Source: Luidia sarsii (Eukaryota; Echinodermata; Asteroidea; Paxillosida; Luidiidae). Taken from it: a stretch of 64,000 bases of DNA. Under the pieces are notes generated by a model that was not told where the DNA came from, made no database searches, and saw nothing but the letters and a program-made list of their open reading frames with translations. Within the stretch, counting starts at the first letter, position 1. Each line of letters starts with the position of its first letter. The stretch is taken from the NCBI GenBank assembly GCA_949987565.1, contig OX465101.1, positions 27,849,134 through 27,913,133 on the forward strand, written 5' to 3'. A program made the translations under genes and the position numbers. Of this stretch, positions 47,195 through 60,196 are shown in pieces.

Positions 47195-47345
47195 ATCCCT
47201 GGAGATATACGGCAGTTAATGGTTGAATGGCTTCTGACTGGCGCCCCCATCCCGGCAAAGGTACTGTATGAGCGATGGTGTGCAAAACCAGAGGTTTTGG
47301 GTTCTAGTTCAAATCCAGTCAAAGTTTTCTTTGGCATTTTTCAAA
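47195..47345 (+). mobile_element. tRNA-derived SINE, internally deleted, next to a family A element
   Basis: GGAGATATACGGCAGTTAAT, TTCTGACTGGCGCCCCCATC and GGCAAAGG join directly to TGCAAAACCAGAGGTTTTGG, TTCAAATCCAGTCAAAGTTT. The A box region is missing. Confidence 0.82.
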
Positions 47346-47555
47346 GTTATACATACAAAAATGTTGCAAACTGCTTACTGACTAAAATTACCAAAATGCA
47401 AATCTTAAAATTTAGTGGGCCTGACGTTTCAATCCTAGCAGGACCTTTATCAAAGGCAGTAGTGCATGACCATGTACAGGGAATAGCCCTTTCTCTGCCT
47501 TTGAGAAAGGTCCTGCTAGGATCGAAACGTCAGGCCCACTAAATTTGAAGATTTT
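47346..47555. mobile_element. Family A snapback element with longer loop
   Basis: The left arm (ACAAAAATGTTGCAAACTGC through GCAGGACCTTTATCAAAGGC) and the right arm (GCCTTTGAGAAAGGTCCTGC through GTCAGGCCCACTAAATTT) are separated by about 40 bp. The right arm lacks its outer part, which is present in the 38455-38562 and 40612-40707 copies. Confidence 0.88.
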
Positions 47556-48044
47556 TCAAAGTTGTTTCAAAGTTTCCAGCAAGTTTTTCCTTTATTTGTT
47601 TGACTTCTTGTTCAAGGTTATTAAAAATGCTCATATACTGTTCAGTATACATGTACTTAGATAACCAAAATTATGTAAGTAAATAACAAACCAATCGGAG
47701 GGCCTGATGTTTTGATACTAGAAGACCTTCTGCCTTTGAAGAAAGGTTCAGTTCAAGTGTTGGGTTGTTTTTTGGTAATTTTAATAGAAACCGATGCTAC
47801 ATGTTGAATTTACCGGTATTTCAAAAATGCTTGTATATATCCATGAACCCGGATCTGGTCAATTTCACCTCCTTAATTCAGAGGCCTCAGGTACATCTCA
47901 GAAAAGTTATTCTTTTCTCGGATGCATTGGTTGTGGTAGATCTGACCACTGTTCTGCCTATAGGGCAGCTAAACAATGGTCTCATATTGAATGAGCTGAG
48001 ACAGGACAGTTCACTGTACTTTAAAGTGAAGTAAATTTGACTCG

Positions 48045-48225
48045 ACCCAGATTTGACCCACAAGACCCCTGGCTTAACTATACCAGCACTTTACACCACC
48101 TGAGCTATCCATGAATTACCGGTAGTTGGGAACTCCCCCAATAAGCAAGTATAATTACTGAGATTGGGGCACCTGCAAGAAGCATTCAACCATTAACTGC
48201 CATATATCTCCAGGGATCAACCCCC
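48045..48225 (-). mobile_element. tRNA-derived SINE, worn
   Basis: CCACCTGAGCTATCCATGAA is the A box side, and TTAACTGCCATATATCTCCA with GGGATCAA is the 5' end in reverse. The B box side, ATTTGACCCACAAGACC, is degraded. Confidence 0.72.
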
Positions 48226-48889
48226 CCCCCCCCCCCATGATCTTCTCCAATTTGAGAAAATAGCAGCTCTCTCAGTTTGGAAACTTTCTTTTTCCTGCGT
48301 GTAACCTTTGACAAATTGTTGAATTATTTTTCCGCATTAATGTGTCAATGCTCCTCTGTCTTTAACGGCAAAGGTCATTATCGCTTGTGAGCCCCCCGTT
48401 CATAAAGTAGGTTATCTCTATCGCTTCAAGATCGTAATTATGGTGGATTCAAAATTGTATTGCAGTGGGCAGCACACAGCCAATTACAGAGAGACACGCC
48501 CCCTGGTAACGCTCTCACATAATTCTCTGCTAAATCCTGCCTAGATCTTCCAACAAATCTACCGTACTCTGTTTACCAGACTGAGAGGTGGCCTTATCGC
48601 TTAAATAGCTGGATCATATTTTCCAGTGTGATCTTAAACACAGTTCTGTTGCCCTACTGCCATGGGCAATAAGCAATTGGGTCTCTTGTCCAGTTGCTCA
48701 TTACACATGGCTGACCAGACTACTTTCAGATTACATTAGGAGTGGACAGATAATTGCTGAAGATATTCAAGATAATATTAAAAGTAAGGTAAGCATTACC
48801 GGTACACTTAACCCCCAAGATGGTCAGTGGATTGTGTATGTGGGATGTTTACGGTAGACGACCATCAGAATGACGGGGGGCCCAGGTCA

Positions 48890-49009
48890 CTGATAGTGGA
48901 GTCCGAATCGCGATTCAAATCCCACTAACAATAGCGTTTATTGTGTTCACACAAAACAAAAGTGGAGTTTCACTTGCGAGTCAAATCACGATCAGTGGAA
49001 ACGGCCCTA
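48890..49009. mobile_element. Family B MITE fragment
   Basis: One end only: GGAGTCCGAATCGCGATTCA, TTTATTGTGTTCACAC and the terminal CAGTGGAAACGGCCCTA. The rest of the element is missing. Confidence 0.78.
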
Positions 49010-51971
49010 CTGTCTCGACAAAGTCTACCAAATGTTCAGTTAGGAATAAGGGCTGGAGAGACTAGCCAAGGTCTGGAGCTGAGTTTCATCCCGAAAGACG
49101 CCCGGAAGACTGCTCTCAGGATTGTGCCTCGGGAGCAAGAACATATCTATCAGAAGCTAACAGAGGACAGAGCTCCGAAGTGCCGGAACTCTGCGTATCA
49201 CGGGCATCGTCTGCGGACGCTTCCCACCGAGCAGATGGTGTGTCCGCAATGTGAGGGCTCACTGACTCCGGTACACCCTGCATATCTCAGCACCTGCTGT
49301 GCCGGCACAGTGCAGTGACCGAACATGGCCAAAGAATTTGGCAAAAAACAAACGCGGCCGACGCTATTAAAAACACCAGACAGGGTCCCTGACATCAAGG
49401 CATCCGCCGTCATGGCACGGGATAGCAACAAGAATGAGGGAGCCTACTGGTTTTGCTTGCGTCTTTAGTTTTGGTACGTGGTAGGAGTAGTGGCACACAG
49501 AAATGTTCTATACTGCGACTTGCACAGCCCAAATGCACAATCACACAAAAAATGTGGAGGGCCTGGGGTTTTGATCCTAGCAGGACTTTGCTCAATGGCA
49601 GAATGGCCTTTCTGTCAGTGCATGTCTGTGTGGCTGCTCTGTGGCATTCCAGACAGGACAAGACGAAGAGGAGATATTACTGGCCATGCATCGGACTGAC
49701 TCAGACATAGTGATGGAGATCTTTCCCAATCGCCCAGGCTCCCCCCCCCCCTCCGATTGCAAATTAGCAGCACTTTATGAATGGATGGATGCGTGACCTG
49801 CAAAGGAATTTTGTTTTCCCCTTTTCTATTCTTGTTTGTGACATAAAAATTGTCACAATGGAGGGGCTGCTGGATCTGAAGTGACATGCGCTGACCATTT
49901 TGTGATCCCGGCAGTAGGCACTACCGGGATACATATGAGGCCTGCGGAATATCCATTTGAATATTCATCATGACATAACCAATACAAAGCTTGTAAAACC
50001 TCATTTGAATGCCTAATCTTTTAAAAAAAAATTCTCCAAAATACTGCAGCTCATTTTTTTGTAAATTCAGTAATATTTTCTGGTTTTACAATAATACCTG
50101 TACATGCGTTTTCTTTACAGCTTAAGAGAATTTGCCGAATATGCCACATGACAGTGGGATTTGTTACCCTGGAGCTGGTATCAATTTGTGATCATCTCGG
50201 CAGTTTTCCTACCCCTCTCCCCTGGTGAAGTTAGAGACAAGGTTATCAATTTTTCAGGGGCTGCTGCATCCAGCGATTCAGCCATTGACACCCTTGGCCC
50301 AAATCTATCTCTGCCAGTGCTGCACTGCACGCGCCAGCATCTCCCAATGCAGGCCTGAATACCGTGCTAGCAAAACAGAGCCTACCGGCTAAAAATATAC
50401 GTAGCGATGAAAAACAATACAAATCTTGCCTCCACAAAAGGTCAGGAGTCACAAATTAAGAAGCTCTCCCAAAATTTCAGTGTGTGATGTCTTATTGCGG
50501 GGCTTTGGTGTGAATACTGTATATTGAATATTCATGCTACTTGAATATTCAGTGAAGGGTTTCTTCAGAGTATTGAATGAATGAATATTTAGCAATCGGT
50601 TTGAATATTTCAATCGTTCAATCTTTTATCAAAATTTATTCTATTTATATCTATTTTTTTGCTTTGTACATGTTTAGTGTATTAAGCAATTTCATTGCTG
50701 GCTTATCTAATCATTTTAAGTTTAAAGTGCTACAGTAATTGACTAATATCTTACCTACAATGTATGTTAATGTATGTATAATCTTATACTGTTGATCATC
50801 TTTCAATTATTTGCATGTATCTATTCATTTTAATGTATCAATATGTGCATTTTAGCTTTTTTGTTTAATGATTGGTTTAGCGCTTGATAATTCTTATGCA
50901 AAGCGCATTTGAACATGTAAAATGGAATTTGCGCTACAAAAATGAATGTATTAATAATATTCCCACTGCCTGATAGAAACCCTGACATCAATTGAGGGTC
51001 ATTGGTTTGCCTGAGAGTGCCGAAAGACTGTAGGGATGGCATGGGAGAGGCCATTTTGGATTAGCCAAGCTGTGCGGGGCTACAAAGAAATAATATGATG
51101 TGATGCAATGTGATGGGATAGGATGTACAGCGGATTGGGGTGAGCAGAGAGAGCGGCCATTGTGACATGGTGTGCCACAACGCCTGCTGTACCCCCCCCC
51201 CACCATGGCTGCACGACGAGCTGGCGGCAACCGTGGTGCATATGGCCTTGACCACACAGCAACAAGCTAGCAGCGAACACAATGGTCCTCATCCCACAAC
51301 ACACTATGGGCACGCTTCTTGCAGGCATGCATATGCATACAAACGCCAGCGCAACTTTAAACCCTGAGTCACAGCCAGGCTCATATGATCAGTCGGAAAG
51401 CTGAAGCATCATCTCTGCAGGCTAGCCGTGCTGCTATCAGTGCATCATCGCATCAAGACAGAGACTATTCTCTATTTGTAAAAAATTTATGTGCCGCGAA
51501 ACAAGTCAGATTTCTATAGAAACCTGCAAATATATATGAGAGAAAAACTAATAAAAAAAATTAAGGAAAACAATTTGATAACAATTAACCCATATCCACC
51601 CGAGCAGCGTTCCTGCAACCAAACAAATGTGCATCACAAGAGAAAATTGTCAATGACAGCTTTTCCAAAACACAAAACCAAAACAAACTATATACCAATG
51701 GAAAGAGTATGAAATTTATCATGATACAAGAAAATCTAAAATACAATTAACCACATATAATTAACAGTGAATGGGATAATACCATCCTTTACATAAACCT
51801 AAAAATAGACTACGGAATTGCACATAGTTCGGCGTTTGTAGCTTTTCTGCGTCCTACTTGAAATCCTGTAACTCGGCAGATATGGGTTAAAGTACCACAA
51901 AAATGCTGGTTACTGAATTGAATGACAAAATGACAAAAGGTCCTGCTAAGTAGGATTGAAACATCAGAGGT

Positions 51972-52111
51972 GAATTTCACAAAGCCTTACGATACATTGT
52001 AACTCAACTTATGATTGATAACCCATCGTTAGTTGTGATAGGCTGTATGGTTTCTGTGCATCACTCATTGTCTTGCGACTAATCGTAAGTTACGGCGAGT
52101 TTGGTGAAATC
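51972..52111. mobile_element. Family D MITE
   Basis: It runs from GAATTTCACAAAGCCTTACG to GTTTGGTGAAATC, with the middle ATAACCCATCGTTAGTTGTG. It lies just after a short family A remnant (GGTCCTGCTAAGTAGGATTG). Confidence 0.87.
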
Positions 52112-53324
52112 AACAGCAGGCACCTCTTAAAAAATGTAAGAAATTATAAGAAAACCTTGCCATTGAAGAATCTCTCCCAATTCAAGTGAAAATTACATAA
52201 AATCTCTAAAGTCAATGAAATGGATACACAGGTTGTAATTTAAAGAAGGTGGGGTGGGGAGGGGAGGGCCCCGTATCAGGACCAGTCATCACAGGTGAGT
52301 TTTTGCTGAGTCGACCTTGGGGGAAAAAATTAGCACGCTGGTTTGGCCGCCACCTCCTGAACCACTTTGCTCAAACGTGCAAGCCCGTGAAAATCAATAT
52401 TTGTCAAATGCAAGCTCAGCAAAAACGCTATTGGGGAGAGATCAAACACAGTGTGCCATGCGAGGCACTCACTTGAGGCAAGGGAAGAAGAGAGACGACC
52501 AAGACACTCATTGAGAAAGAAAAAACAACAACACAGAAATCTAGGAGAGATTGTACACATCCATCTGTATCTACAGATTTCATTTATGTCATTTCTTCCA
52601 ATATATTTAGGGTCTTCTGGCAGATTTCATAATTTCTATCCTACATTTCAGACCCGGATTTCGGTTCTGTCTCACGCTTTATAGCTTCTCACAAAACGGA
52701 ATTCTAAAGGTCATGACCGACAAACAAAAATCAAGCGGGGCTGTCTCTCCAAGACTGGCATCAACTGCACACCAACATCAATTTGACTGTTTGAAAAGCG
52801 TGATATAAATCTGGCCTTCCAACAATGAGCCTTTGCAACAGTCAAGAATGCTTTGCGGTCCTTTCTAAAGGGGGGGGGGGTACTCTCCAGCTGTAATGAA
52901 CAACCATGAACGGTGGCAAATCATTACTCATATGATATTGTTACTCATCCAATCAGGAGGTGAGAGCGACACTGTGCAGAGATCTGACTCATTCCAATTC
53001 AACCCAATAAAAAAATGGCGGGAAACACTCTGCCCTTTCAGATGAAAGGTGCGCACTGCACGTTTTGCATTTCTGTGTCTACTAAAAGAAAACAAAAATC
53101 GAATTTGGGTGGGATTTATACTACTAGTACTACCACTAAAGCGAGGGCATGAATTGACCTTAACCTAACGGCATCTCAGGTTCCATGGATATGATGGCTT
53201 CAGATCAGTTTATCCAGCATGGCCATCCTCACTGCTTTCACATTATCAAGGCCTGTGTCCCTTTGTAACACACTGATGTAGGTGGCCCAATGTCCTTGCA
53301 TTACCCTGTGTTGGTTCCCAAAGT

Positions 53325-53743
53325 ATGAGGGGATCGCAATTCAAACTCCACTTCTTTTGCGTGTGTGGACACAATAAACACGTTTATTAGTGGGATTTGA
53401 ATCGTGATTCAGACTCCACTAAGAATGAGACTTTTTCAAAAAGTCACGTTTATTTTCAACGCGTCGTGTGTGGGAACACTCCACTGAATCGCACCGGTTT
53501 TTTTTAATCCCACAATACACTGCTCACGCTCTGATTGACAGGAAGTGCTGTGCTTGTTTATTTGTCTCCCTGCATGGGCCACCCTCAAGGACACACCTAT
53601 GATTAAACCTAAAACTGCTAACCACAATCGGCTTGCAATTGTTTTTGTGACGCGATTTTTTGGCCTGTGTGGACACGAAAAGAAAACCCGGTTTTTGAAT
53701 CGCGATTCAAATCGCGATTATTTTCATAGTGGGAATGGCCCTA
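53325..53743. mobile_element. Family B MITE
   Basis: It contains GGATCGCAATTCAAACTCCA, TTAGTGGGATTTGAATCGTG, ATCCCACAATACACTGC and the right end CATAGTGGGAATGGCCCTA. The left end is eroded, so its start is approximate. Confidence 0.82.
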
Positions 53744-53809
53744 GTGTCCTGCCAGTCCTATCCTCCTCTCTAGATCTTTCAAGGATACTCTTAGCAGATC
53801 AGACTCCAT

Positions 53810-54060
53810 GATCTCTCCCTCTTCCTCTCCCTCTCTCTTTCCTCTGTCCCTTTCTCTCACTCCTCTCCCTCTCCTTCCTTTCCCCCTTCCTCATCCTCTC
53901 CCTCTTCCTCTTAATCTCCCCTCCCCTTACTCTCCCTCTCTCTCATCCCTATCCCTTTCTCTCACCCCTCTCTCCCTCTCCTTCTTCCTCCCCCTTCCTC
54001 TCAATTCCCCCCCCCCTCCTTGCTCTCCCTCTCTCTCTCACTCCTCTCCCCATGTCTTTC
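53810..54060. repeat. CT-rich tract
   Basis: Imperfect CCCTCTCT words with a C run at 54008-54018. It follows a family B MITE by about 65 bp. Confidence 0.93.
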
Positions 54061-54949
54061 TCTCCGTCTCTGCTGCCACATCCAATCTGGCCTGTCCCCC
54101 AACAGTGACATCCAGCACGGACGTAAGGCTAAAAATAAAGATGGCCAGACCTAAAAATACACCGGATGGATCTATTTTCAGGTCTAAGATGCCGGTCTAT
54201 AAACATGAATGATATTGTACCCGCCAGAAGCCAGTGCAGGTCTATAGAATTAAGAGGGGGTAGTTTGTTAAAAGCTAGAATGTCTTTTTCTTCTTCTTAC
54301 GCTAGTATCCTGCGGAGGGGTTTTTGGCCAGATAATCTGAAAGCATCTCACAGTGAGAGGCATGTGGTATTTTGTATTTTTTTTTAACTTACCTGAAAAG
54401 GGTAACTGTAAAGAAATAGGTTAAGAGCACATACAGGAATAGGCTCTCCTGTCTGAGAGAAATGTTTTAATTACCGGTAAATGACAAGAATACGAGTCGG
54501 TTCTTGGCGAATTAACCTGCCTGAATTTAACAGAGACAATAGCACAAGCTACTAGTCGAGAAAAAGCGCTAGCGGTTACATTACTGGCTTTGGCTCAGGC
54601 CTTTTGTTAGGGTTCAGTAGTCCACTGCCTATGGGGCGGCAGACGGGCAGATATTTAAGGAAGAAAACGCCCTCGTGTTCACTCGCCATCTTGACTACAC
54701 TCAGAGGCACACCAACATTTCATGCAGTCTTGGCTTACCAACTGAATTAAAATGTAATTTGTATAATTTTAAGATTTATTTATTTATTAAATATTTAATT
54801 AAATTTATTAAAAACGCGGACTCCTTAACCCAAAACAAACAATTGGCCTCAAGATCTGTCTCGTTTTTTTTTTGGGGGGGGGGGGAGACCGTAAATCACA
54901 TAAAAGGAGTTAAAGGGAGAAACCCTTGTTATCAGTTTGTTTTTCCCCT

Positions 54950-55065
54950 TAAGAAAGGTCCTACTAGAATTGAAACGTCAGGCCCTCTCTGGTTTTTTTA
55001 TTTTGAGATTTACATTTTGGTCACTTTAGTCAGTAAGCAGTTGGCAACATTTTTGTATATTAATT
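54950..55065. mobile_element. Family A right arm, worn
   Basis: AGAAAGGTCCTACTAGAATT is followed by GAAACGTCAGGCCCTCT, CATTTTGGTCACTTTAGTCA and GCAACATTTTTGTATATTA. Other worn family A pieces are at about 4010-4165, 22965-23045, 27670-27770, 35498-35555, 39290-39385, 46335-46435, 49545-49605 and 56510-56590. Confidence 0.8.
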
Positions 55066-55320
55066 TATACTGAGGGGATCTCGTTGCAGTTTGCTTTTGG
55101 AAAATCTTTAACATCCCCACCCTTTTTGGTTTGGTGGAAAGGTTTCTTCGTCAAATCCCACCCAGATGTGGAGCACAGAGGAGCAGACAATCCAGAGAAT
55201 TCCGTTATAAAATTAAGTCCGGATGCCATCGGGGCATAATGCAATTGCACGCTGCGACTATCTACCCGAAGGTATCCAGTACAGACTTGCGGTACCGGTA
55301 AGGAACTGTGCTGTCCTTAC

Positions 55321-55453
55321 TTGCACGGCTTGATGACATCAAAATATAGGGCTTCAAAGGGACACTGCAACGTGTGGAGAGTGGGCAACTTTGACGACAA
55401 GACAAACGAAGAAACAAGCGCCCCCGACCAATCCTCGGTCACAACGTCCCCGG
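55321..55453 (-). other. Exon-like open segment of unknown identity
   Basis: On the minus strand, an acceptor-like GTTCCTCCTCATGTTCGCAG precedes 133 nt that are open in one frame. The frame begins GDVVTEDWSG and ends ALYFDVIKPC, with a donor GCAA|GTAAGG. The plus strand is also open (SKGHCNVWRVGNFDDK..) with the same third positions, so composition cannot decide the strand. It does not match RAD51B, and its phase (ends 2) cannot join the 42944-43043 exon (starts 0). The stretch is GC-rich. Confidence 0.22.
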
Positions 55454-56939
55454 CTGCGAACATGAGGAGGAACATTTTCAGGCAGGGAGTCGGCAGAGAG
55501 GGTGGGGTGACTTATGGGGGGAGGAAGGGGAAGTGAAGGCACGGCTGGGTGGCCGGGGGTTCATATGTGGAGGCGTGGAGTGTTAATAAATGAAGAAAAC
55601 GCCGGCGCAGCCGGCACGCCGGCTTTTTGAAAGTGCACTGCGTGAGTGACCTGCGAGACAGAAACGGGGGAGGTTGAGAGCTATGCATTATCTATGAGCG
55701 ACCTACCGTTTCATGTGCATGGGGGTAAATGTGCAGTCGCTCGTGTGTGTGTATGGGTGTATGTACAGTATGTATGTATGTGTGTCTATAAGTGTGTATG
55801 TATGGGTGTCTGTACGTACAGACTGAGGTAGACTCCATGAGTGGCCTTTGTAGTAATTCTGTCTGTTGCCTGCATGCTCCGATGCAAAATTTGCAATAAC
55901 TGGACAGTCCAGGGCAAAGCAGGACAAAATAGAGGCATCTGTCCAAAGTCTGAGAAAGCATGACGTAGGCTTCCCCCTCGGTCTCCGAAATTTGAGCCTT
56001 CAAGGCTTCTTCTGCGGACAGCCTGCGCTATTTCTGAACCGCTTTAAAAAGCATTTAACTCCCAGTGCACTCCTGCTAAAGTGGAGCTTCGAGCTGCTTC
56101 TTCATCTCCTGCCACGTCTTACTTGTTCCCCCCCCCTCCCTCTTTGACAGAAATAGAATGCTCAGGTTGTTTTATTTCTTTCTTTCCCTCTTCAGCAGAG
56201 GAGGGAGATGCACACAGCCAGAAATCCATAAGCCATTTCCCTTAGAAAACATGCACAGCCTCTGAGAATCAATGTTAGGAATTAAAGGATACACTGTATC
56301 GGCTGGAGGTAATAAATTCTTTCTTAAAGGTGGGGGGGGGACAGGTGTGGTGGCAATACAAACAGCTCAACAGATTTGTTTTTCTCACATCTTACATTAG
56401 ATCAAATCTGTCCCCCCAAAACAACACAAAATGTTGATAATCTCCAAATGCTAAAGGGCCAGTTCAATCCTTACAGGCCCAAGGTACAATCTGACCAACA
56501 AAATGTTTTGAGGAAATTCCTGCTGGGATTGAAACGTCAGACCCTCTAAATGTTGGCAATTTGAACTTTGAGCCTTCAAATCAATAACAGGTTGTATCTG
56601 GGGTTTTTTCTTATGTCACTTTCAAATATTTGTAACATTTTTTTTGTCATCACATTCAATAGGCACCCGTGCTTTGTCTTGATGAATATTCATGGTCTGT
56701 TGGGAAATCAGTCTGCCCTAGTACAAAGTCTGACAATTCTCCAGTTCGTAAAAATGCATCCGAAAAGAAGAAGACACAGACTGAATGCGCTCCCCACCCC
56801 CCCACCCAAAAAAAAAGAGTCAGAGATTTCTTGAATTGAAAAGAATGGATTCAATGTTGGGACATTAACTGCTTTGGTAGACACTTTGCAATAACTCGAT
56901 GAGAAATAAGGCCATCCTAAAAAAAAAAATTAAAAATAT

Positions 56940-57150
56940 ATTTGGAGATAAATACGGCAGTTAGTGGTTGAATTGCTTCTGACTGGCGCCCCCACCTCAG
57001 CAAATACTAGTTGACTATTAGGGAAGGCCACCATCTAAGGGCTGGATAGTTCAGATGGAAGAGCACCGGTATATACGTTAATCCAGAGCTCTCGGGTTCT
57101 GAGGCCCGGTCAAGTCCAAGTTTTCTTTGCCAATTTTTTAATTTGTTCAA
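56940..57150 (+). mobile_element. tRNA-derived SINE, full-length-like copy
   Basis: It has TACGGCAGTTAGTGGTTGAA, TTCTGACTGGCGCCCCCACC, AGGGAAGGCCACCATCTAAG, A box-like TAGTTCAGATGGAAGAGCAC, CTCGGGTTCTGAGGCCCGG in place of a B box, and the tail AAGTTTTCTTTGCCAATTTT. Confidence 0.85.
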
Positions 57151-57670
57151 AAAAGTTCGCAGCCAGTTTTTCCATCGTGACTAAAACATGTGACTAAAAC
57201 GATAAATCACAAATGGCATTGATATACAAAAACCCGTCATCAAAGACAGGGAAGGCTGGGTCTGGTGTTCCACTCCCAGTCTGGTCTTATCCCAGTCTTG
57301 GCTATTTTTCAATTGTTAAAAAAATATAAAAATTCATGTTAAATAACCATTCTCGTATAAGATTTTGTTTGATGTACTGAAGGAAATTACTGTAATGTAC
57401 GCAGAAAGTAGGCAGACTGATGAAGGACCCTCTTTTGTTTGTGTCCAAGTTTGGGCATTTGTCATTGTCTACCGCAATTCATTCTGTGGTAGGAAATCCA
57501 TAATGGGGTAAAAAAAAAAAAAAAAAAAGGCTGTGCAATCCAATGGATTGGTTGCACTTTGACGTATGAGCTACGGAAAGAGTTCATGGTGGGATTCCAA
57601 CGGTCCCAGACAGATCGATGAAATCACTTTAATATGATCGCCGAGCCAGCCTGCCTGCCTGTACTAGGGG

Positions 57671-57676
57671 GAGGGG

Positions 57677-57709
<33 letters not shown>

Positions 57710-57712
57710 GTA
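57671..57712. repeat. GA run followed by G run
   Basis: GGGGGAGGGGGAGAGAGAGA passes into a run of about 12 G. Confidence 0.9.
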
Positions 57713-57809
57713 GGTGGACGGAGCAAGTAATGAATTTTCAGCTTGTCTAATAATGCACTGGGCACACACACACATCCCCTCATGCACTAACTCCTAAACT
57801 CAGCCCCCT

Positions 57810-58202
57810 CCCACCCATCCCCTCTCCCTCTCCCATTCCCTTTCTCTCCCCTTCCCTCTACTCTCTCTGTCTGTCTCTCTCTGTCTCTGTCTGTCTCTCT
57901 TTCTCTTCCCCCCTCTCTCTCTCTCCTTCCCTGGCACATCATGTGTGACCGAATGATTCACATACTTGCATACTATAAATGAAACGCCACTATTCGCAAC
58001 CCAGTAAGCAAGGTGAGGGGAGGGAAGTAGATGGAGAGGAAGGGCTTTTTGCTTTGCTTCTGAACTCCCCTGCGCCATCTCCCTCTCTCTCTCTACCTCT
58101 CTCGCTTTCCATTTCTCTCTCAACCTCCACCTCTCTCTCTCCTCTCTCTCTCTCTCTTTCTCTCTCTCCCTCTCTTTCTCCCTCTCTTTCTCTACTTCTC
58201 TT

Positions 58203-58233
<31 letters not shown>

Positions 58234-58318
58234 CTCTCCCTCCCTCTCTTTCTCTCCCTCTCTCTCTTTCTCTCACTCTATCTCTCTCTTTCTCCCTCAA
58301 TCTCCCTCTCTATCTTTG
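57810..58318. repeat. Two CT-rich tracts around a short unique stretch
   Basis: 57810-57930 and 58078-58318 are CT repeats with CTGT and CTTT variants. The 57931-58077 stretch between them is ordinary sequence. Confidence 0.92.
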
Positions 58319-59424
58319 CCGATGTTTTCACAATAAATACTGGATTCATTGCCACTCTGAAAAATAAGCCTCATTAGGAAGGGGGTGGGGGGCCGACGGG
58401 GGAATAGAGACAGCGATGGAGGACAATCTTTTTAGCACATTACTCAGCAGTGAATCGATGGACGCAGATAATCAAGTGGCCAATTTTTCTTCACCTCCTC
58501 TCCTCTCCCCTCCCCTCCCCTCCCCTATCTCTGTCCCCCCGCCCATTCCCTCTCCTCATCCTTTCCTCCGCCGGGTGTGGCTTTACATTAAAGCGGCATT
58601 AGAGCTTATGTCAAACCTGGTTCTTGTTTCCCCCTGAATTGGTACTCATTTTACTCCAGGCTTCACACACACACTCACACACATTTTCCAAAAAAAAAAA
58701 GAACCATTCCTTCTCGGATCTAACATGTTTTTTCTCCCCACCAGTATCAAATTTTGGCGGATTTGACCAACCTAAAAACCAACCCCCGAAAGCACCAGGA
58801 CGATGAGTCCCCCTTCGCACACGCCTCGGACCAAGCTGATAAAGAGCATCTAATGCAATTACTCGCCGGAGAATGGAAATTGATCACGAAGTGGCGATCG
58901 ACCCACCGTGGAGGCCAATCAAAACAGGGGGGTGTCCTAATAATGCCTCCTGACTACGAATGCATCGTGCAATGGTGGTGGGGATGATGGTAGTGGTGGT
59001 GGTCTGAGAGTGGGTGGGCTTACGTAAGGTGGGTTGTGGGGTACTGGAACATTGGGTGGGTACTCAGAACAATGGGACCGCTCCTTGTGGGGTACATTTT
59101 TGGTACCCCGTAAGATTTCACGAAACTGGTTATTTGGAATTAACTCAAAAAGGAGGAATTTCCAAGGTATGTTTATACGTCGCAAACAGGACTATATTAT
59201 ATAAGGGACGTTCGCTAGAGATTTCATCCTAGGAAAGTGATTCTGGTTCGAAAGTGAGCGATTTGAATTAGGCCCTTCTGCGAGTATTTTTTTAGTACAC
59301 GAGAACAAAGGAAATACCTGTGTGTGTGTATGGGGGGAGCAAGTCAGCTATTTTTGACAACTTTTTTGGATTTGCATCCATACCGCGGCCCCCAAAACAC
59401 TAACAATGAAAATGTCTCAAAGGT

Positions 59425-59612
59425 TAGGGGGCCTGACGTTTCAATCCTAGCAGGACCTTTCTCAAAAGTTAGAGGGCCTGACATTTTGATTCAAGCAAGA
59501 CCTTTCTCAAAAGGTCCTGCTAGGATCGAAACGTCAGGCTCTCTAACTTTTGAGACTTATGTATTGCAGGTCATTTTAGTCAGTGAGCAGTTTGCACCTT
59601 TTTTTTGTATTA
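59425..59612. mobile_element. Family A snapback element with duplicated left arm
   Basis: The left arm GGGCCTGACGTTTCAATCCT, with the following AGCAGGACCTTTCTC, is repeated in altered form (GGGCCTGACATTTTGATTCA). The right arm then reads GGTCCTGCTAGGATCGAAAC followed by GTCAGG and TTAGTCAGTGAGCAGTTTGC. Confidence 0.85.
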
Positions 59613-60196
59613 ACAATGAAAATGGAAATTCGAACAGAAAAGAAATCTCCCAGACATCAGTTCCTCCCTCATTGCCTCCCAACTTTTCTGTCTTTTGTTC
59701 ACCAAATGAAAAATCTTGATGTGAAACCAAAAAAAAGGGGGAAAACTGCTTACCGACTTAAATAATGAAAAACTAAAAATTTGAACCCCAAAAATTCTTT
59801 TAAAAATTTATGCTGCATTTTAAATAAAAAAGATAACAAGGTTTTAAAAAGAATTTCAATGAGAGAAAGTCACTCAAAAATCACATAGACAGCCCTTTGA
59901 ATTCTTCATCCCCGCACTGTAAAAGTGAGACATGCTCATTTCTGCATGACCGGCAGCCAATCAGCAAGCAAATTGCCTCCAGTGGAGGACAGTGTATTTT
60001 CTCCCTGCTGGATGGTTGCCGTGAATTATTTTTTTTTTAAATGCCAAGGTTGCCTAGCGAGGGCCAATCACAGCACCCGAGAGCCTCGAGAACAATAGAA
60101 ACATCATAACTGACCTCCAAGCATGAAGGAAGGAGCTCCAAGTGAGGTGAGGTCACGGTTTACGCACCAGCCTGTGGTGTTAAACTCGTGACAAAA

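Noticed and set aside
48595..48790. Plus-strand exon between TTTACCAG and AGTAAG|GTAAGC
   Set aside because: All frames have stops and the acceptor lacks a pyrimidine tract; weaker than the 25184-25526 case.
48941..49318. 125-codon plus-strand open frame with protein-like look (..IVPREQEHIYQKL..)
   Set aside because: Its first part overlaps a family B MITE fragment. No clear splice sites or motif I can name; retained only as unannotated single-copy sequence.
55590..55625. GC-rich hairpin followed by T run, like a bacterial terminator
   Set aside because: GCCGGCG..CGCCGGC followed by TTTTT has no meaning as an intrinsic terminator in an animal nuclear intron.
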